A stretch of 64,000 nt of DNA from assembly GCF_014695395.1 (NCBI RefSeq), contig NZ_JACJOF010000030.1, forward strand, positions 62,001 to 126,000, in the 5' to 3' direction. The DNA comes from Nodosilinea sp. FACHB-131 (GTDB lineage: Bacteria; Cyanobacteriota; Cyanobacteriia; Phormidesmidales; Phormidesmidaceae). The position numbers and the translations under genes are program-made. Positions 1 to 8,201 of the stretch are shown piece by piece; position 1 is the stretch's first letter; every line of letters starts with the position of its first letter. Below the pieces are notes generated by a model, which had not been told where the DNA came from, did not search any database, and saw only the letters and a list, made by a program, of their open reading frames with translations.

Positions 1-222
1 ATGGGTGAGGGGTTACTACTCAGTTACCCAGCAAGGTTGCTTGAGGCAGACTCTTGAGTCTGCTTCTAAACCCGCTACTCGCTACCCCTTACCCTCTTCA
101 CACCTCCTTCATCCTCCGCCCCACATTATTTCTATGCCTTGATCCCACCGTCTGATAGACTGGGAAATCGAGATGGGGAACGCGAAACCCACTAAATATA
201 GGCAGTTTGGAGGATTGATCCC
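1..222. other. Upstream region of glpX, no gene seen
   Basis: No supported gene. It starts with a G/T-rich stretch resembling the CCCATCCACC-type intergenic repeat seen elsewhere. An 8-bp perfect inverted repeat (GCAGACTC, 2-nt loop, GAGTCTGC) lies at 46-63; it could end an upstream transcript, but no T-run follows. The 3' half should hold the glpX promoter, which I could not place with confidence. Confidence 0.5.
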
Positions 223-1260
223 GTGGAAAGTACCCTCGGTCTTGAGATTATTGAGGTTGTCGAACAGGCTGCGATCGCATCGGCTCGCTGGATGGGCAAA
301 GGCGAAAAAAACATTGCTGACCAGGTGGCGGTAGAAGCCATGCGGGAGCGCATGAACAAGATCCACATGCGCGGTCGCATTGTGATCGGCGAGGGCGAGC
401 GGGACGATGCTCCGATGCTCTACATCGGTGAAGAAGTGGGCATTTGCACCCAGCCCAATGCGACTGATTTCTGCAATCCCGACGAACTGCTCGAAATTGA
501 CATTGCCGTTGACCCTTGCGAAGGGACCAACTTGGTGGCCTACGGCCAGAATGGTTCTATGGCCGTGCTAGCGATTTCTGAGAAGGGTGGTCTGTTCGCT
601 GCGCCCGATTTCTACATGAAGAAGCTGGCGGCTCCGGCCCAGGCCAAGGGCAAGGTTGACATCAACAAGTCGGCCACCGAAAACCTGAAAATTTTGGGCG
701 AGTGCCTCGATCGCGGTATTGATGAGCTGGTGGTCGTGGTAATGAAGCGCGATCGCCACAACGACCTGATCAAAGAGATCCGCGATGCCGGCGCCCGCGT
801 CAAGCTAATTGCCGATGGCGACGTCGGTGCGGCTATCTCCTGCGCCTTCTCCGGCACCAACACCCACGCGCTGATGGGCATCGGTGCGGCTCCTGAAGGG
901 GTGATTAGTGCTGCGGCCATGCGCTGCCTGGGTGGCCACTTCCAAGGTCAGCTGATCTACGACCCCGCCGTGGTTAAAACCGGCCTGATTGGCGAAAGCA
1001 AGGAAGCCAACATCGCTCGCCTTAACGAAATGGGCATCACCGACATTGATAAGGTCTACGACGCTCACGAGCTAGCTTCGGGCGAAACCGTGCTGTTTGC
1101 TGCTACCGGCATCACCCCCGGCGAGTTGATGGAAGGGGTGCGCTTCTTCCACGGCGGCGTGCGAACCCAGTCGCTGGTAATCTCTAGCCAGTCTAAGACC
1201 GCTCGCTTTGTGGACACCATCCACATGGTTGACCAGCCCAAGGCTCTCCAACTTCACTAG
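223..1260 (+). CDS. glpX: Class II fructose-1,6-/sedoheptulose-1,7-bisphosphatase
   Basis: Hydrolyses fructose-1,6- and, in cyanobacteria, also sedoheptulose-1,7-bisphosphate, so it serves both the Calvin cycle and gluconeogenesis in the cytosol. The 345-residue length is typical of the GlpX family. Metal/phosphate-binding motifs are visible: [10 protein letters not shown] from residue 56 and DPCEGTN from residue 97, which places the catalytic aspartates and glutamates. The start is a GTG, chosen because GGAGGA lies at 209-214, 8 nt upstream, and because the protein begins with the usual family N-terminus. The bifunctional activity is known for the cyanobacterial family and is not proved by sequence. 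Confidence 0.96.
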   Translation: MESTLGLEIIEVVEQAAIASARWMGKGEKNIADQVAVEAMRERMNKIHMRGRIVIGEGERDDAPMLYIGEEVGICTQPNATDFCNPDELLEIDIAVDPCEGTNLVAYGQNGSMAVLAISEKGGLFAAPDFYMKKLAAPAQAKGKVDINKSATENLKILGECLDRGIDELVVVVMKRDRHNDLIKEIRDAGARVKLIADGDVGAAISCAFSGTNTHALMGIGAAPEGVISAAAMRCLGGHFQGQLIYDPAVVKTGLIGESKEANIARLNEMGITDIDKVYDAHELASGETVLFAATGITPGELMEGVRFFHGGVRTQSLVISSQSKTARFVDTIHMVDQPKALQLH

Positions 1261-1646
1261 GCGCTCTTAGACCTAGCGAATGCTCGATTTGATCCCCCCT
1301 ACCTCCTTTGAGGAGGGTAAAGACGCTGCCTTAGACAGCATGGCTCTGGGGGGTTCTACCCTGGCAAATAAACACCGACGGGCGCAAAAAACGTCCTGGA
1401 GTACGGGTTAAATTCGTTAGCCTAGAGATGCGGGATCCTCGCATCTCTTTTTTTAGGCCTTGTTCACAGTTTTTGATGGACTTTTGTTGAGTTTCCTTGA
1501 GTCGGGCCCTGTTTATCTCTAAGTTCAAACATATTGGCAATTGTGTATGCAGCAACCTTTGGGCGACCATTTATAGGCGACCAAGCTCCCCCGAAGGATC
1601 TGTCAACACCATAAAATTAGGTGACTACTAAACGCGTGGAGGAAGA
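1261..1646. other. glpX-hemA intergenic region with repeat and terminator
   Basis: This 386-bp gap has no gene. At 1291-1359 is a small element with inverted ends (GATCCCCCC at 1291 and GGGGGGTTC at the right end) and an internal hairpin CCTCCT-TTG-AGGAGG at 1302-1316. A strong terminator follows at 1424-1454. The rest (about 1460-1630) should contain the hemA promoter and leader. Confidence 0.6.
1424..1454 (+). terminator. Rho-independent terminator
   Basis: Perfect 9-bp stem AGAGATGCG / CGCATCTCT (1424-1432 with 1440-1448), 7-nt loop, then a run of seven T ending at 1454. There is no T-run in the opposite direction, so it acts on the plus strand, about 165 nt after the glpX stop. Confidence 0.85.
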
Positions 1647-2939
1647 ATGAATATCGCCGTAATTGGCCTGAGCCACAAAACCGCCCCGGTGCAAATTCGC
1701 GAAAAACTTAGCATTCCGACGGCTCAGACAGGTGACGCGATCGCCCATCTCACCCATTGTCCCCACATCGACGAAGTCTCCATCCTCAGCACCTGCAACC
1801 GTCTCGAAATTCACATCGTGACCGAGGAAACCGAGCAGGGCATTCGTGAAGTAACTCAGTTTCTCTCCGAGCACAGCGGCCTGCCCCTCCACGAGCTGCG
1901 CCAGCATCTGTTCATCCTGCTGCACCAAGATGCCGTCAACCACTTAATGCGGGTGGCCGCGGGCCTCGACAGCCTGGTGCTGGGCGAAGGGCAAATCCTT
2001 GCCCAGGTGAAGCATGCTCACCAGCTAGCCCAGCAGCACAAGAGTATTGGCCGGGTGCTAGACCGCCTACTGAAACAGTCCCTCACGGCCGGTAAGCGTG
2101 TGCGCAGCGAGACCAGCATCGGTACTGGGGCCGTCTCCATCAGCTCTGCCGCTGTAGAACTGGCCCGCATGAAGGTGCCCCACTTGAACAGCTGCCACAT
2201 CAGCATTCTGGGCGCGGGTAAAATGGCTCGTCTGCTGGTACAGCACCTAGTTTCTAAAGACTCCTCCTGCACCATCACCATTCTCAACCGCACCATCGAT
2301 CGCGCCAACGAGCTGGCCAAGCAGTTCCCCGATGCCAACATTCGCACCGGCACCCTCGCTGCCATGCTGGAGACGGTTGAGGCCTGTGATGTAGTGTTTA
2401 CCTGCACCTCGGCCACCGAGCCAATTCTGGATCGCGACAATCTGGCCCCGCTGGTCGACAATCGCACCCTGATGGTGTTCGACATCTCGGTGCCCCTCAA
2501 CGTTCACACCAACGCCAACGAGCTGGACAACGTCCACGCCTTTAACGTCGACGACCTCAAAGCGGTAGTGGCTCAAAACCAGGCCAGCCGTCGCCGCATG
2601 GCCATGGAGGCCCAGGTGCTGCTCGACCAGGAGGTGGAGAGCTTTATGGACTGGTGGCGTTCCCTCGACACTGTGGGCACGATCAGCAGCCTGCGCAGCA
2701 AGGTCGAGACCATTCGCGAGCAGGAGCTAGAGAAGGCTTTGTCGCGCCTGGGCAGTGAGTTCGCCGAAAAGCATCAGGAGGTGATTGAGGCCCTCACTCG
2801 GGGCATTGTCAACAAGATTCTCCACGACCCGATGGTGCAACTGCGCGCCCAGCGCGACATTGAGGCCCGCAAGCGCGCTATGCAGACCCTTCAGGTGCTG
2901 TTCGACCTTGAGACCACCTCTAACGAAAAGTACAGCTAG
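1647..2939 (+). CDS. hemA: Glutamyl-tRNA reductase
   Basis: Reduces glutamyl-tRNA(Glu) to glutamate-1-semialdehyde with NADPH, the first committed step of heme, chlorophyll and bilin synthesis. The 430 residues show the family order: [14 protein letters not shown] near the N-terminus, catalytic Cys50 in [17 protein letters not shown] from residue 113, the nucleotide-binding GAGKMA from residue 189, and the C-terminal helical dimerisation domain. The start is fixed by a strong ribosome binding site, GGAGGA at 1638-1643. It stands alone, with a terminator on each side. Nothing unusual in length or motifs. Confidence 0.97.
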   Translation: MNIAVIGLSHKTAPVQIREKLSIPTAQTGDAIAHLTHCPHIDEVSILSTCNRLEIHIVTEETEQGIREVTQFLSEHSGLPLHELRQHLFILLHQDAVNHLMRVAAGLDSLVLGEGQILAQVKHAHQLAQQHKSIGRVLDRLLKQSLTAGKRVRSETSIGTGAVSISSAAVELARMKVPHLNSCHISILGAGKMARLLVQHLVSKDSSCTITILNRTIDRANELAKQFPDANIRTGTLAAMLETVEACDVVFTCTSATEPILDRDNLAPLVDNRTLMVFDISVPLNVHTNANELDNVHAFNVDDLKAVVAQNQASRRRMAMEAQVLLDQEVESFMDWWRSLDTVGTISSLRSKVETIREQELEKALSRLGSEFAEKHQEVIEALTRGIVNKILHDPMVQLRAQRDIEARKRAMQTLQVLFDLETTSNEKYS

Positions 2940-2975
2940 CGTCGTTAAAAACGGGTTTCTAGCTTAGTTCACTTA

Positions 2976-3003
2976 GAACCCAGGGTTTTAGAACCGTGGG
3001 TTC
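2976..3003 (+). terminator. Hairpin after hemA, probable terminator
   Basis: GAACCCA (2976-2982) pairs with TGGGTTC (2997-3003), continued after one G-G mismatch by GGTT/AACC with a TTAG loop. The stem is 11 bp in all and is followed by TTCTGCTT, a weak T-tract. It is nearly symmetric and could act in both directions. Confidence 0.6.
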
Positions 3004-3074
3004 TTCTGCTTGCCATAGGAACGTTCAGTAGGCAGTGTAAGATATCGAGCATCCTGATGTTGGCTTGAGCATAC

Positions 3075-3698
3075 ATGGCAACTCCCTTTCGCGTTGGTGT
3101 GGCAGGTCCGGTGGGCTCGGGCAAGACGGCCCTGGTAGATAGCTTATGTAAGGCGCTGCGCGATCGCTACTCCATTGCCGTAGTTACTAACGACATCTAT
3201 ACCCAGGAAGACGCCCAGTTCTTGGTGCGCAGTCAGGCTCTCAGCCCCGACCGCATCGTTGGGGTTGAGACCGGCGGCTGCCCTCACACCGCTATCCGCG
3301 AAGACGCCTCAATGAACCTAGTGGCGATCGAAGATCTCGAAGCCCGTTTCAATCCCCTCGATTTGGTGTTTGTGGAAAGCGGTGGCGACAACCTGGCCAG
3401 CACCTTTAGCCCCGAACTGGTCGACTTGACCCTCTACGTTATCGATGTGGCTGCCGGGGACAAAATTCCCCGCAAGGGCGGGCCTGGAATCACTAAATCT
3501 GACTTTCTGGTGATCAACAAGATTGATCTGGCTCCAATGGTGGGTGCCAGCTTAGAGGTCATGGAGCGAGACGCTCTCAAGATGCGGGGCGATCGCCCCT
3601 TTGGCTTCACCAACCTCAAAACCCAGGCGGGCTTAGCCACCATCATCGATTTTATTAGCTACCATGCAGCGGCTGAACCCGTAGCGTTAGTTCCTTGA
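3075..3698 (+). CDS. ureG: Urease accessory GTPase UreG
   Basis: SIMIBI-class GTPase that drives nickel insertion into urease as part of the UreD/F/G chaperone complex. The 207-residue protein has the P-loop GPVGSGKT from residue 11, the UreG nickel/zinc-binding Cys69-Pro-His71 motif within [14 protein letters not shown], and the guanine-specificity motif NKID at 148-151. No other urease gene is in this window. It lies about 270 bp upstream of urtA on the same strand, so urea import and urease maturation are encoded side by side, although urtA has its own promoter. Confidence 0.97.
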   Translation: MATPFRVGVAGPVGSGKTALVDSLCKALRDRYSIAVVTNDIYTQEDAQFLVRSQALSPDRIVGVETGGCPHTAIREDASMNLVAIEDLEARFNPLDLVFVESGGDNLASTFSPELVDLTLYVIDVAAGDKIPRKGGPGITKSDFLVINKIDLAPMVGASLEVMERDALKMRGDRPFGFTNLKTQAGLATIIDFISYHAAAEPVALVP

Positions 3699-3855
3699 CT
3701 AGAGCTGATTTGAGAGCGTCGTGCAGAGTTTTGGCAGAGCCAGGCTGAGGTCTTAGTGCTGATACATTTGTGGCGATCGCCCAAAATCAGTCTTTAGAAA
3801 GAGGTCGCTCCAACCTGCATATCTCAGAAACGTTACAAAGAAGTTGAGGCCTTTG

Positions 3856-3897
3856 GTACCATAGGCTACATTTACTGCCAATCACACCTCCTAATAT
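3856..3897 (+). promoter_or_regulatory. NtcA-activated promoter of the urt operon
   Basis: GTA (3856-3858), 8 nt, TAC (3867-3869) is a perfect NtcA core site. Exactly 22 nt later is TAATAT (3892-3897), fitting the TAN3T -10 box of class II NtcA promoters. NtcA is the global nitrogen regulator that binds 2-oxoglutarate; urt operons in other cyanobacteria are known NtcA targets. Transcription should start near 3904, leaving a leader of about 60 nt. Confidence 0.85.
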
Positions 3898-3965
3898 CCA
3901 CTCTGACGGTCTACGTAATTTCTCGATCAGACAGTCTTCCATTAAAGAGTCAGGAGCGAGGTTGA

Positions 3966-5270
3966 ATGGTAACTCGATTTAATCGACGTAAGTTTTTGGT
4001 GTATGGGTCTGCGACCCTCGGCACCTCTATGCTGCTCAAAGCCTGTGGCGGCAGCACCACCACTGATACCGGTTCCACCGATGCGGGCACCGACACTGCT
4101 GCCGCCGATGGCGAAACTATCAAGGTGGGCATTCTGCACTCCCTCAGCGGCACCATGGCCATCAGTGAAACCACTGTGGTCGATGCTGAAATGCTGGCTA
4201 TTAAAGAAATTAACGAGGCTGGTGGTGTCTTAGGCAAGCAAATTGAAGCCATCACAGAAGATGGCGCCTCTGACTGGCCTACCTTTGCTTCCAAAGCCGA
4301 GAAGCTGATCGACGACGACCAGGTAGCCGTTGTGTTTGGCTGCTGGACCTCAGCTAGCCGTAAGGCCGTGCTGCCCGTGTTCGAGTCAAAAGACCACATG
4401 CTGTGGTACCCCGTGCAGTACGAGGGCCAAGAGTGCTCTAAGAACATCTTTTACACCGGAGCCGCCCCCAACCAGCAGATCGAACCGGCGGTAGACTGGC
4501 TGCTCGAAAACAAGGGCAAAGACTTCTTCCTAGTGGGTTCTGACTACGTCTTTCCCCGCACCGCCAACACCATTATCAAAGAACAGCTGACGGCTAAGGG
4601 TGGCAATACTCTGGGTGAAGACTATCTACCCTTGGGCAACACCGAAGTCACCCCCATCATCACCAAAATTAAGGCTGCCATGCCCGACGGCGGCGTAATT
4701 TTCAACAGCCTCAACGGTGACAGCAACGTGGCCTTCTTCAAGCAGCTCCAGGGCGCGGGCATGGGGCCAGACCTCTATCCTGTGATGTCGGTGAGCGTGG
4801 CAGAAGAAGAAGTTCGTCAGATTGGCCCCGAGTTTTTGGTGGGTCACCTGGCCTCCTGGAACTACTTCCAAACTGTTGAAACTCCCGAAAACGAAAAGTG
4901 GGTCGCTGACTTCAAGGCCGAGTTTGGCGACGACCGGGTAACCAACGACCCGATGGAAGCCGCCTACATCATGGTTTATCTGTGGAAGCAGGCTGTAGAA
5001 GCCGCTGGCACCTTTGAAATTCCTGAGGTGCGGGCGGCGGCCTATGGCCAGAGCATGGCGGCACCCGAAGGTTCCGTGACGATGAACGCCAACCATCACC
5101 TGTCCAAGACCGTGCGGCTTGGGGAAGTCATGGATGACGGCATGTTTAACATTGTCTGGGAAACCGAGGGTCCGGTTGATCCGGAGCCCTGGAACCAGTT
5201 TGTGCCCGACACCATTGGTTTTGCCTGCGACTGGTCTGACCCCGCTAAGGGCGGCAAGTTTGAGGTTTAA
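3966..5270 (+). CDS. urtA: Urea ABC transporter substrate-binding lipoprotein UrtA
   Basis: Periplasmic receptor that captures urea (and probably close amides) for the UrtBCDE importer. The 434 residues begin with a twin-arginine lipoprotein signal: Arg7-Arg8-Lys-Phe-Leu, a short hydrophobic stretch, and the lipobox LKAC with Cys27 as the acylated residue, followed by a Thr/Ala/Asp-rich linker. The remainder is a type I periplasmic-binding fold with the family features VGILHSLSGTMAISE and CWTSASRK. AGGAG at 3952-3956 supports the ATG start. First gene of the NtcA-controlled operon. A Tat-exported lipid-anchored form is inferred from the signal. Confidence 0.96.
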   Translation: MVTRFNRRKFLVYGSATLGTSMLLKACGGSTTTDTGSTDAGTDTAAADGETIKVGILHSLSGTMAISETTVVDAEMLAIKEINEAGGVLGKQIEAITEDGASDWPTFASKAEKLIDDDQVAVVFGCWTSASRKAVLPVFESKDHMLWYPVQYEGQECSKNIFYTGAAPNQQIEPAVDWLLENKGKDFFLVGSDYVFPRTANTIIKEQLTAKGGNTLGEDYLPLGNTEVTPIITKIKAAMPDGGVIFNSLNGDSNVAFFKQLQGAGMGPDLYPVMSVSVAEEEVRQIGPEFLVGHLASWNYFQTVETPENEKWVADFKAEFGDDRVTNDPMEAAYIMVYLWKQAVEAAGTFEIPEVRAAAYGQSMAAPEGSVTMNANHHLSKTVRLGEVMDDGMFNIVWETEGPVDPEPWNQFVPDTIGFACDWSDPAKGGKFEV

Positions 5271-5671
5271 GGCTAAGCTGTAGCCGCGATCGCGGCACTG
5301 TCAAACAGTCGTTTGGTGGGGGTGCAGCAAGCTGTATCCCCGCTCTTCGTATAGGGTCGGCTAGATTTTTAGATAGCACCTATGCTTGCCGTTTAGTGGA
5401 GGCAATAGAAAGCGGGATCTCTCAATTTAGAACTTCGGAATTTTTGTCGCGACCAGGCTTTTTTGTCAAGCTAATCTCTCAAAAATATAAAGTGTAAAAC
5501 AGCCCCACGTAGCGGGTTAGAGATCAAATCTCTAAACAGACGAAAACTGTAAAAGGTGAACATTTCTTCTCTGTGGGGCGCCTTAGTATTCCACTGAGAT
5601 TGTGCCCAGTTCTTTCAGTGGGTCAATCAACATTTGTTAAGTAGCGCGTTGTTCCTAAATCGGTAAAGGCT
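5271..5671. other. urtA-urtB intergenic region, structured
   Basis: This 401-bp gap is long for an operon. It holds a 14-nt palindrome overlapping a HIP1 core (5283-5296), a small stem ACTGT-CAA-ACAGT just after it, the folded element at 5502-5579 (separate entry), and a 7-bp stem CCACTGA...TCAGTGG at about 5591-5622. No open frame is supported. It may hold a processing or attenuation site that lets urtA be expressed more than urtBCDE. Confidence 0.55.
5502..5579 (+). ncRNA. Candidate structured RNA element between urtA and urtB
   Basis: GCCCCAC (5502-5508) can pair with GTGGGGC (5573-5579) as a 7-bp closing stem. Inside it, TTAGAGAT (5517-5524) and ATCTCTAA (5528-5535) form a perfect 8-bp hairpin with a CAA loop. 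ACAG/CTGT (5536-5539 with 5547-5550) forms a second small arm. The result is a compact multi-branched fold. I do not recognise it as a known riboswitch class. No T-run directly follows, so it is not a simple terminator. Confidence 0.4.
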
Positions 5672-6844
5672 GTGTTGGAAGGCTTAATTGGTGGCCTTTT
5701 TAATGGCATTAGCATTGGTGCGGTGCTATTGATTGTGGCGTTGGGCTTAGCCATTGTATTTGGCTTGATGGGGGTCATTAATCTGGCCCACGGCGAACTG
5801 ATGATGTTTGGGGCTTACACCACCTTTGTGGTGCAAAATGTGGCCAAAAGCATTGGGGGCATTGCTCCTGATCTGTACATTTTTGCGGCCCTGCCTCTGG
5901 CGTTTTTGGTGGCCGCTTTGCTGGGCTTGCTGCTAGAGCGAACGGTGATTCGCTATCTTTATGGGCGTCCCCTGGAAACGCTGCTGGCCACCTGGGGGGT
6001 GAGCCTGATTTTGATTCAGTTCATCCGCAGCGTCAGCCTGCCGATGGTGATTGGCCTGGGCATTTTCGCGGTGTTGTTCTTAGTTGGTCGCTGGGTGCTG
6101 ACGCGCTACACCGACTGGGAGCGCATTCAAGCCTGGGCCAACCCGGTGTTTTTGGGGCTGTCGGCGGCGATCGCAGTGCTGGCCTGGATTTTAATTGGCA
6201 ACGCTGGCAGTGCTAAGTTCTCGCGAGCCTGGTTTAGCACCCGCAACGTGGATGTCACGCCGCCCAGCTGGCTGCGGGGGGGCATCACCCTGGGCGATTC
6301 GCTGCAGTTTCCCTCCGCCCGACTGTTCATTATTGTGCTCACCATTCTTTGCTTGGTGGCAGTCTATTGGTTCCTCAACGGCACGGCCTGGGGACTGCGG
6401 ATTCGCTCTGTGACTCAGAATCGAGGCATGAGTGCCTGCTTGGGCATTCCCACCGGACAGGTGGATGCGATTACGTTTGCTCTGGGGTCTGGGCTGGCGG
6501 GGATAGCCGGGTGCGCGGTGACGCTGCTGGGTTCAGTGGGCCCTAACCTGGGGGCCAACTACATCGTCGATGCCTTCATGGTGGTGGTGGTGGGCGGAGT
6601 CGGCAAGCTGGTGGGCAGCATTGTGGCGGCGCTTGTGATTGGCATTACGACCTATCTGGTCGGGTCGGGCACCGTGGCGCTGCTGTTTCCGCCGACAGGA
6701 TTCTTTAAGCCTGCGGTTGACTTCTTCACCTTTTTTGCCACTACAAGCATGGCCAAGGTGATGGTGTTTGCGTTGATTATCGCCTTTTTGCAGGTGCGGC
6801 CCGCTGGGCTGTTCCCGCCGAAGGGCCGTTCGGTGGAGCTATAG
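5672..6844 (+). CDS. urtB: Urea ABC transporter permease UrtB
   Basis: One of the two LivH/LivM-type membrane subunits of the urea importer. The 390 residues form a polytopic membrane protein with the family signature at the N-terminus (FNGISIGAVLLIVALGLAI, then GLMGVINLAHGELMM) and the conserved Gly-rich loop VVVVGGVGKLVGS. A charged, soluble-looking insert near residues 135-225 separates the N-terminal helices from the rest, as in other cyanobacterial UrtB. The start is a GTG followed by TTG; the ribosome binding site is weak. urtC starts 4 bp after the stop. Confidence 0.94.
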   Translation: MLEGLIGGLFNGISIGAVLLIVALGLAIVFGLMGVINLAHGELMMFGAYTTFVVQNVAKSIGGIAPDLYIFAALPLAFLVAALLGLLLERTVIRYLYGRPLETLLATWGVSLILIQFIRSVSLPMVIGLGIFAVLFLVGRWVLTRYTDWERIQAWANPVFLGLSAAIAVLAWILIGNAGSAKFSRAWFSTRNVDVTPPSWLRGGITLGDSLQFPSARLFIIVLTILCLVAVYWFLNGTAWGLRIRSVTQNRGMSACLGIPTGQVDAITFALGSGLAGIAGCAVTLLGSVGPNLGANYIVDAFMVVVVGGVGKLVGSIVAALVIGITTYLVGSGTVALLFPPTGFFKPAVDFFTFFATTSMAKVMVFALIIAFLQVRPAGLFPPKGRSVEL

Positions 6845-6848
6845 GGCT

Positions 6849-8021
6849 ATGACTACAGATATTGCCGTTCAGCCGCGCCGGGCCGCCAAGGCCAGCCAAA
6901 AGCGCAAGTTAATGATTGAGGCGATCGCAGTCATTGCGATCGCCCTCATCCTGATTCTGATCATGCCGATGCTGCTGACGGGCTTTCGGCTGAATCTGCT
7001 GGGGCGCTTTTTAGCCCTGGGTATTGTGGCCCTGGGCATCGACTTGATCTGGGGTTTTACGGGCCTGCTCAGCCTGGGCCACGGCATCTTCTTTGGCCTC
7101 GGCGGCTATGCCTTTGCCATGTACCTGGAGTTAAACACCCTGGGCGAGGGGCAACTGCCGGAGTTCTTTGGTCTCTACGGGGTGACGGAGCTGCCCTGGT
7201 TTTGGCAGCCGTTCAACTCGCTACCGTTTACGCTGCTGGCGATTTTTACCATCCCGGCGATCGTGGCGGGGTTGCTGGGCTACCTGGTGTTCCGCAACCG
7301 CATTCGCGGGGTCTACTTCTCGATTTTGACCCAAGCCGCCCTGGTGGTGTTTTTTAACCTGTTCAATGGTCAGCAAAAGCTGATCAACGGCACCAACGGT
7401 CTGAAAACTTCCACCTCGGTGTTTATGAATCAGCAGGTGGGCAGCGACGGCATGCGGATGTTCTTTTACATCAGCACCGTCATTGCGCTGATTGCCATGT
7501 ACGCCCTCTGCCGCTGGCTCACTAGTGGGCGCTTTGGCCGCATGCTAGTAGCCATTCGCGATGACGAAAACCGAGTGCGCTTTTCGGGCTATGACCCGAC
7601 GGCGTTTAAGGTGCTGGTGTTTGCGGTCTCCGGGGCGATCGCAGGCATTGCCGGTGCCCTCTACACAGTTCAATCGGGCATCATCTCTCCCCAGGTCATG
7701 GATATTGCCTTCTCCATTGAGATGGTGATTTGGGTAGCCGTGGGTGGGCGTGCCACTCTGGTGGGTGCCGTGCTGGGTGCCGTGCTGGTGAACATGGCCC
7801 GTAGCCTGCTCAGCGAGCGCTTTCCTGACGTGTGGCTGTTTTTCCAAGGGGCGTTGTTCCTGATTGTGGTGACGGCTTTGCCGGACGGCATTATTGGCTG
7901 GGGTCGTCGCCAGTTTGGCTCTATGGTTAGCTCAGCTCTAGGTCTCACTCCCACAGATGTACCCTACGCCAGCGATAGCGATTCGGTCGTTGAAGCTGTT
8001 CCCGAGTTTGCCGAAAAGTAG
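6849..8021 (+). CDS. urtC: Urea ABC transporter permease UrtC
   Basis: LivM-type permease partner of UrtB. The 390-residue protein has an Arg/Lys-rich cytoplasmic N-terminus, about eight to ten hydrophobic segments, the family motif DLIWGFTGLLSLGHGIFFGLGGY, and the C-terminal region with the EMVIWVAVGGRATLVGAV loop that contacts the ATPases. It follows urtB by 4 bp, so the two are translated together. The acidic C-terminal tail is not conserved in LivM proteins in general. Confidence 0.94.
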   Translation: MTTDIAVQPRRAAKASQKRKLMIEAIAVIAIALILILIMPMLLTGFRLNLLGRFLALGIVALGIDLIWGFTGLLSLGHGIFFGLGGYAFAMYLELNTLGEGQLPEFFGLYGVTELPWFWQPFNSLPFTLLAIFTIPAIVAGLLGYLVFRNRIRGVYFSILTQAALVVFFNLFNGQQKLINGTNGLKTSTSVFMNQQVGSDGMRMFFYISTVIALIAMYALCRWLTSGRFGRMLVAIRDDENRVRFSGYDPTAFKVLVFAVSGAIAGIAGALYTVQSGIISPQVMDIAFSIEMVIWVAVGGRATLVGAVLGAVLVNMARSLLSERFPDVWLFFQGALFLIVVTALPDGIIGWGRRQFGSMVSSALGLTPTDVPYASDSDSVVEAVPEFAEK

Positions 8022-8032
8022 CCTGCTGAAAA

Positions 8033-8174
8033 GTAGGGTGGGCAATGCCCACCATTTAACTAAGGCTTCCACAGCTTAGTTAAGGCAATAACCCCTTATG
8101 TATGTATTGCTCACCCACCCCAGCAAAAGCCTCGATCAGCGCCACAGATCAATGGTGGGCAGTGCCCACCCTAC
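8033..8174. repeat. 142-bp inverted-repeat element (MITE-like)
   Basis: The ends are 24-nt inverted repeats that differ at one position (8033-8056 and 8151-8174); each end is itself a palindrome of the form GGTGGGCAnTGCCCACC. An internal perfect hairpin TTAACTAAG / CTTAGTTAA lies at 8056-8083. It fills the urtC-urtD gap. The end motif recurs at 38872-38892 and 40031-40050. There is no open frame, so it would be non-autonomous if mobile. Confidence 0.6.
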
Positions 8175-8201
8175 CCATCCACCCCCACCCATCCACCCAC
8201 A
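8174..8201 (+). repeat. CCCATCCACC-type repeat forming the urtD leader
   Basis: Two copies of ACCCATCCACC in a pure C/A/T tract run straight into the urtD ATG. There is no Shine-Dalgarno-like sequence in the 30 nt before the start. The same repeat precedes urtE, pdhB and the GTPase gene that starts at 13655. Confidence 0.65.

Noticed and set aside
95-115. Yfr1-like motif (TCTTCACACCTCC)
   Set aside because: Does not match the conserved Yfr1 core and lacks the flanking stem-loops.
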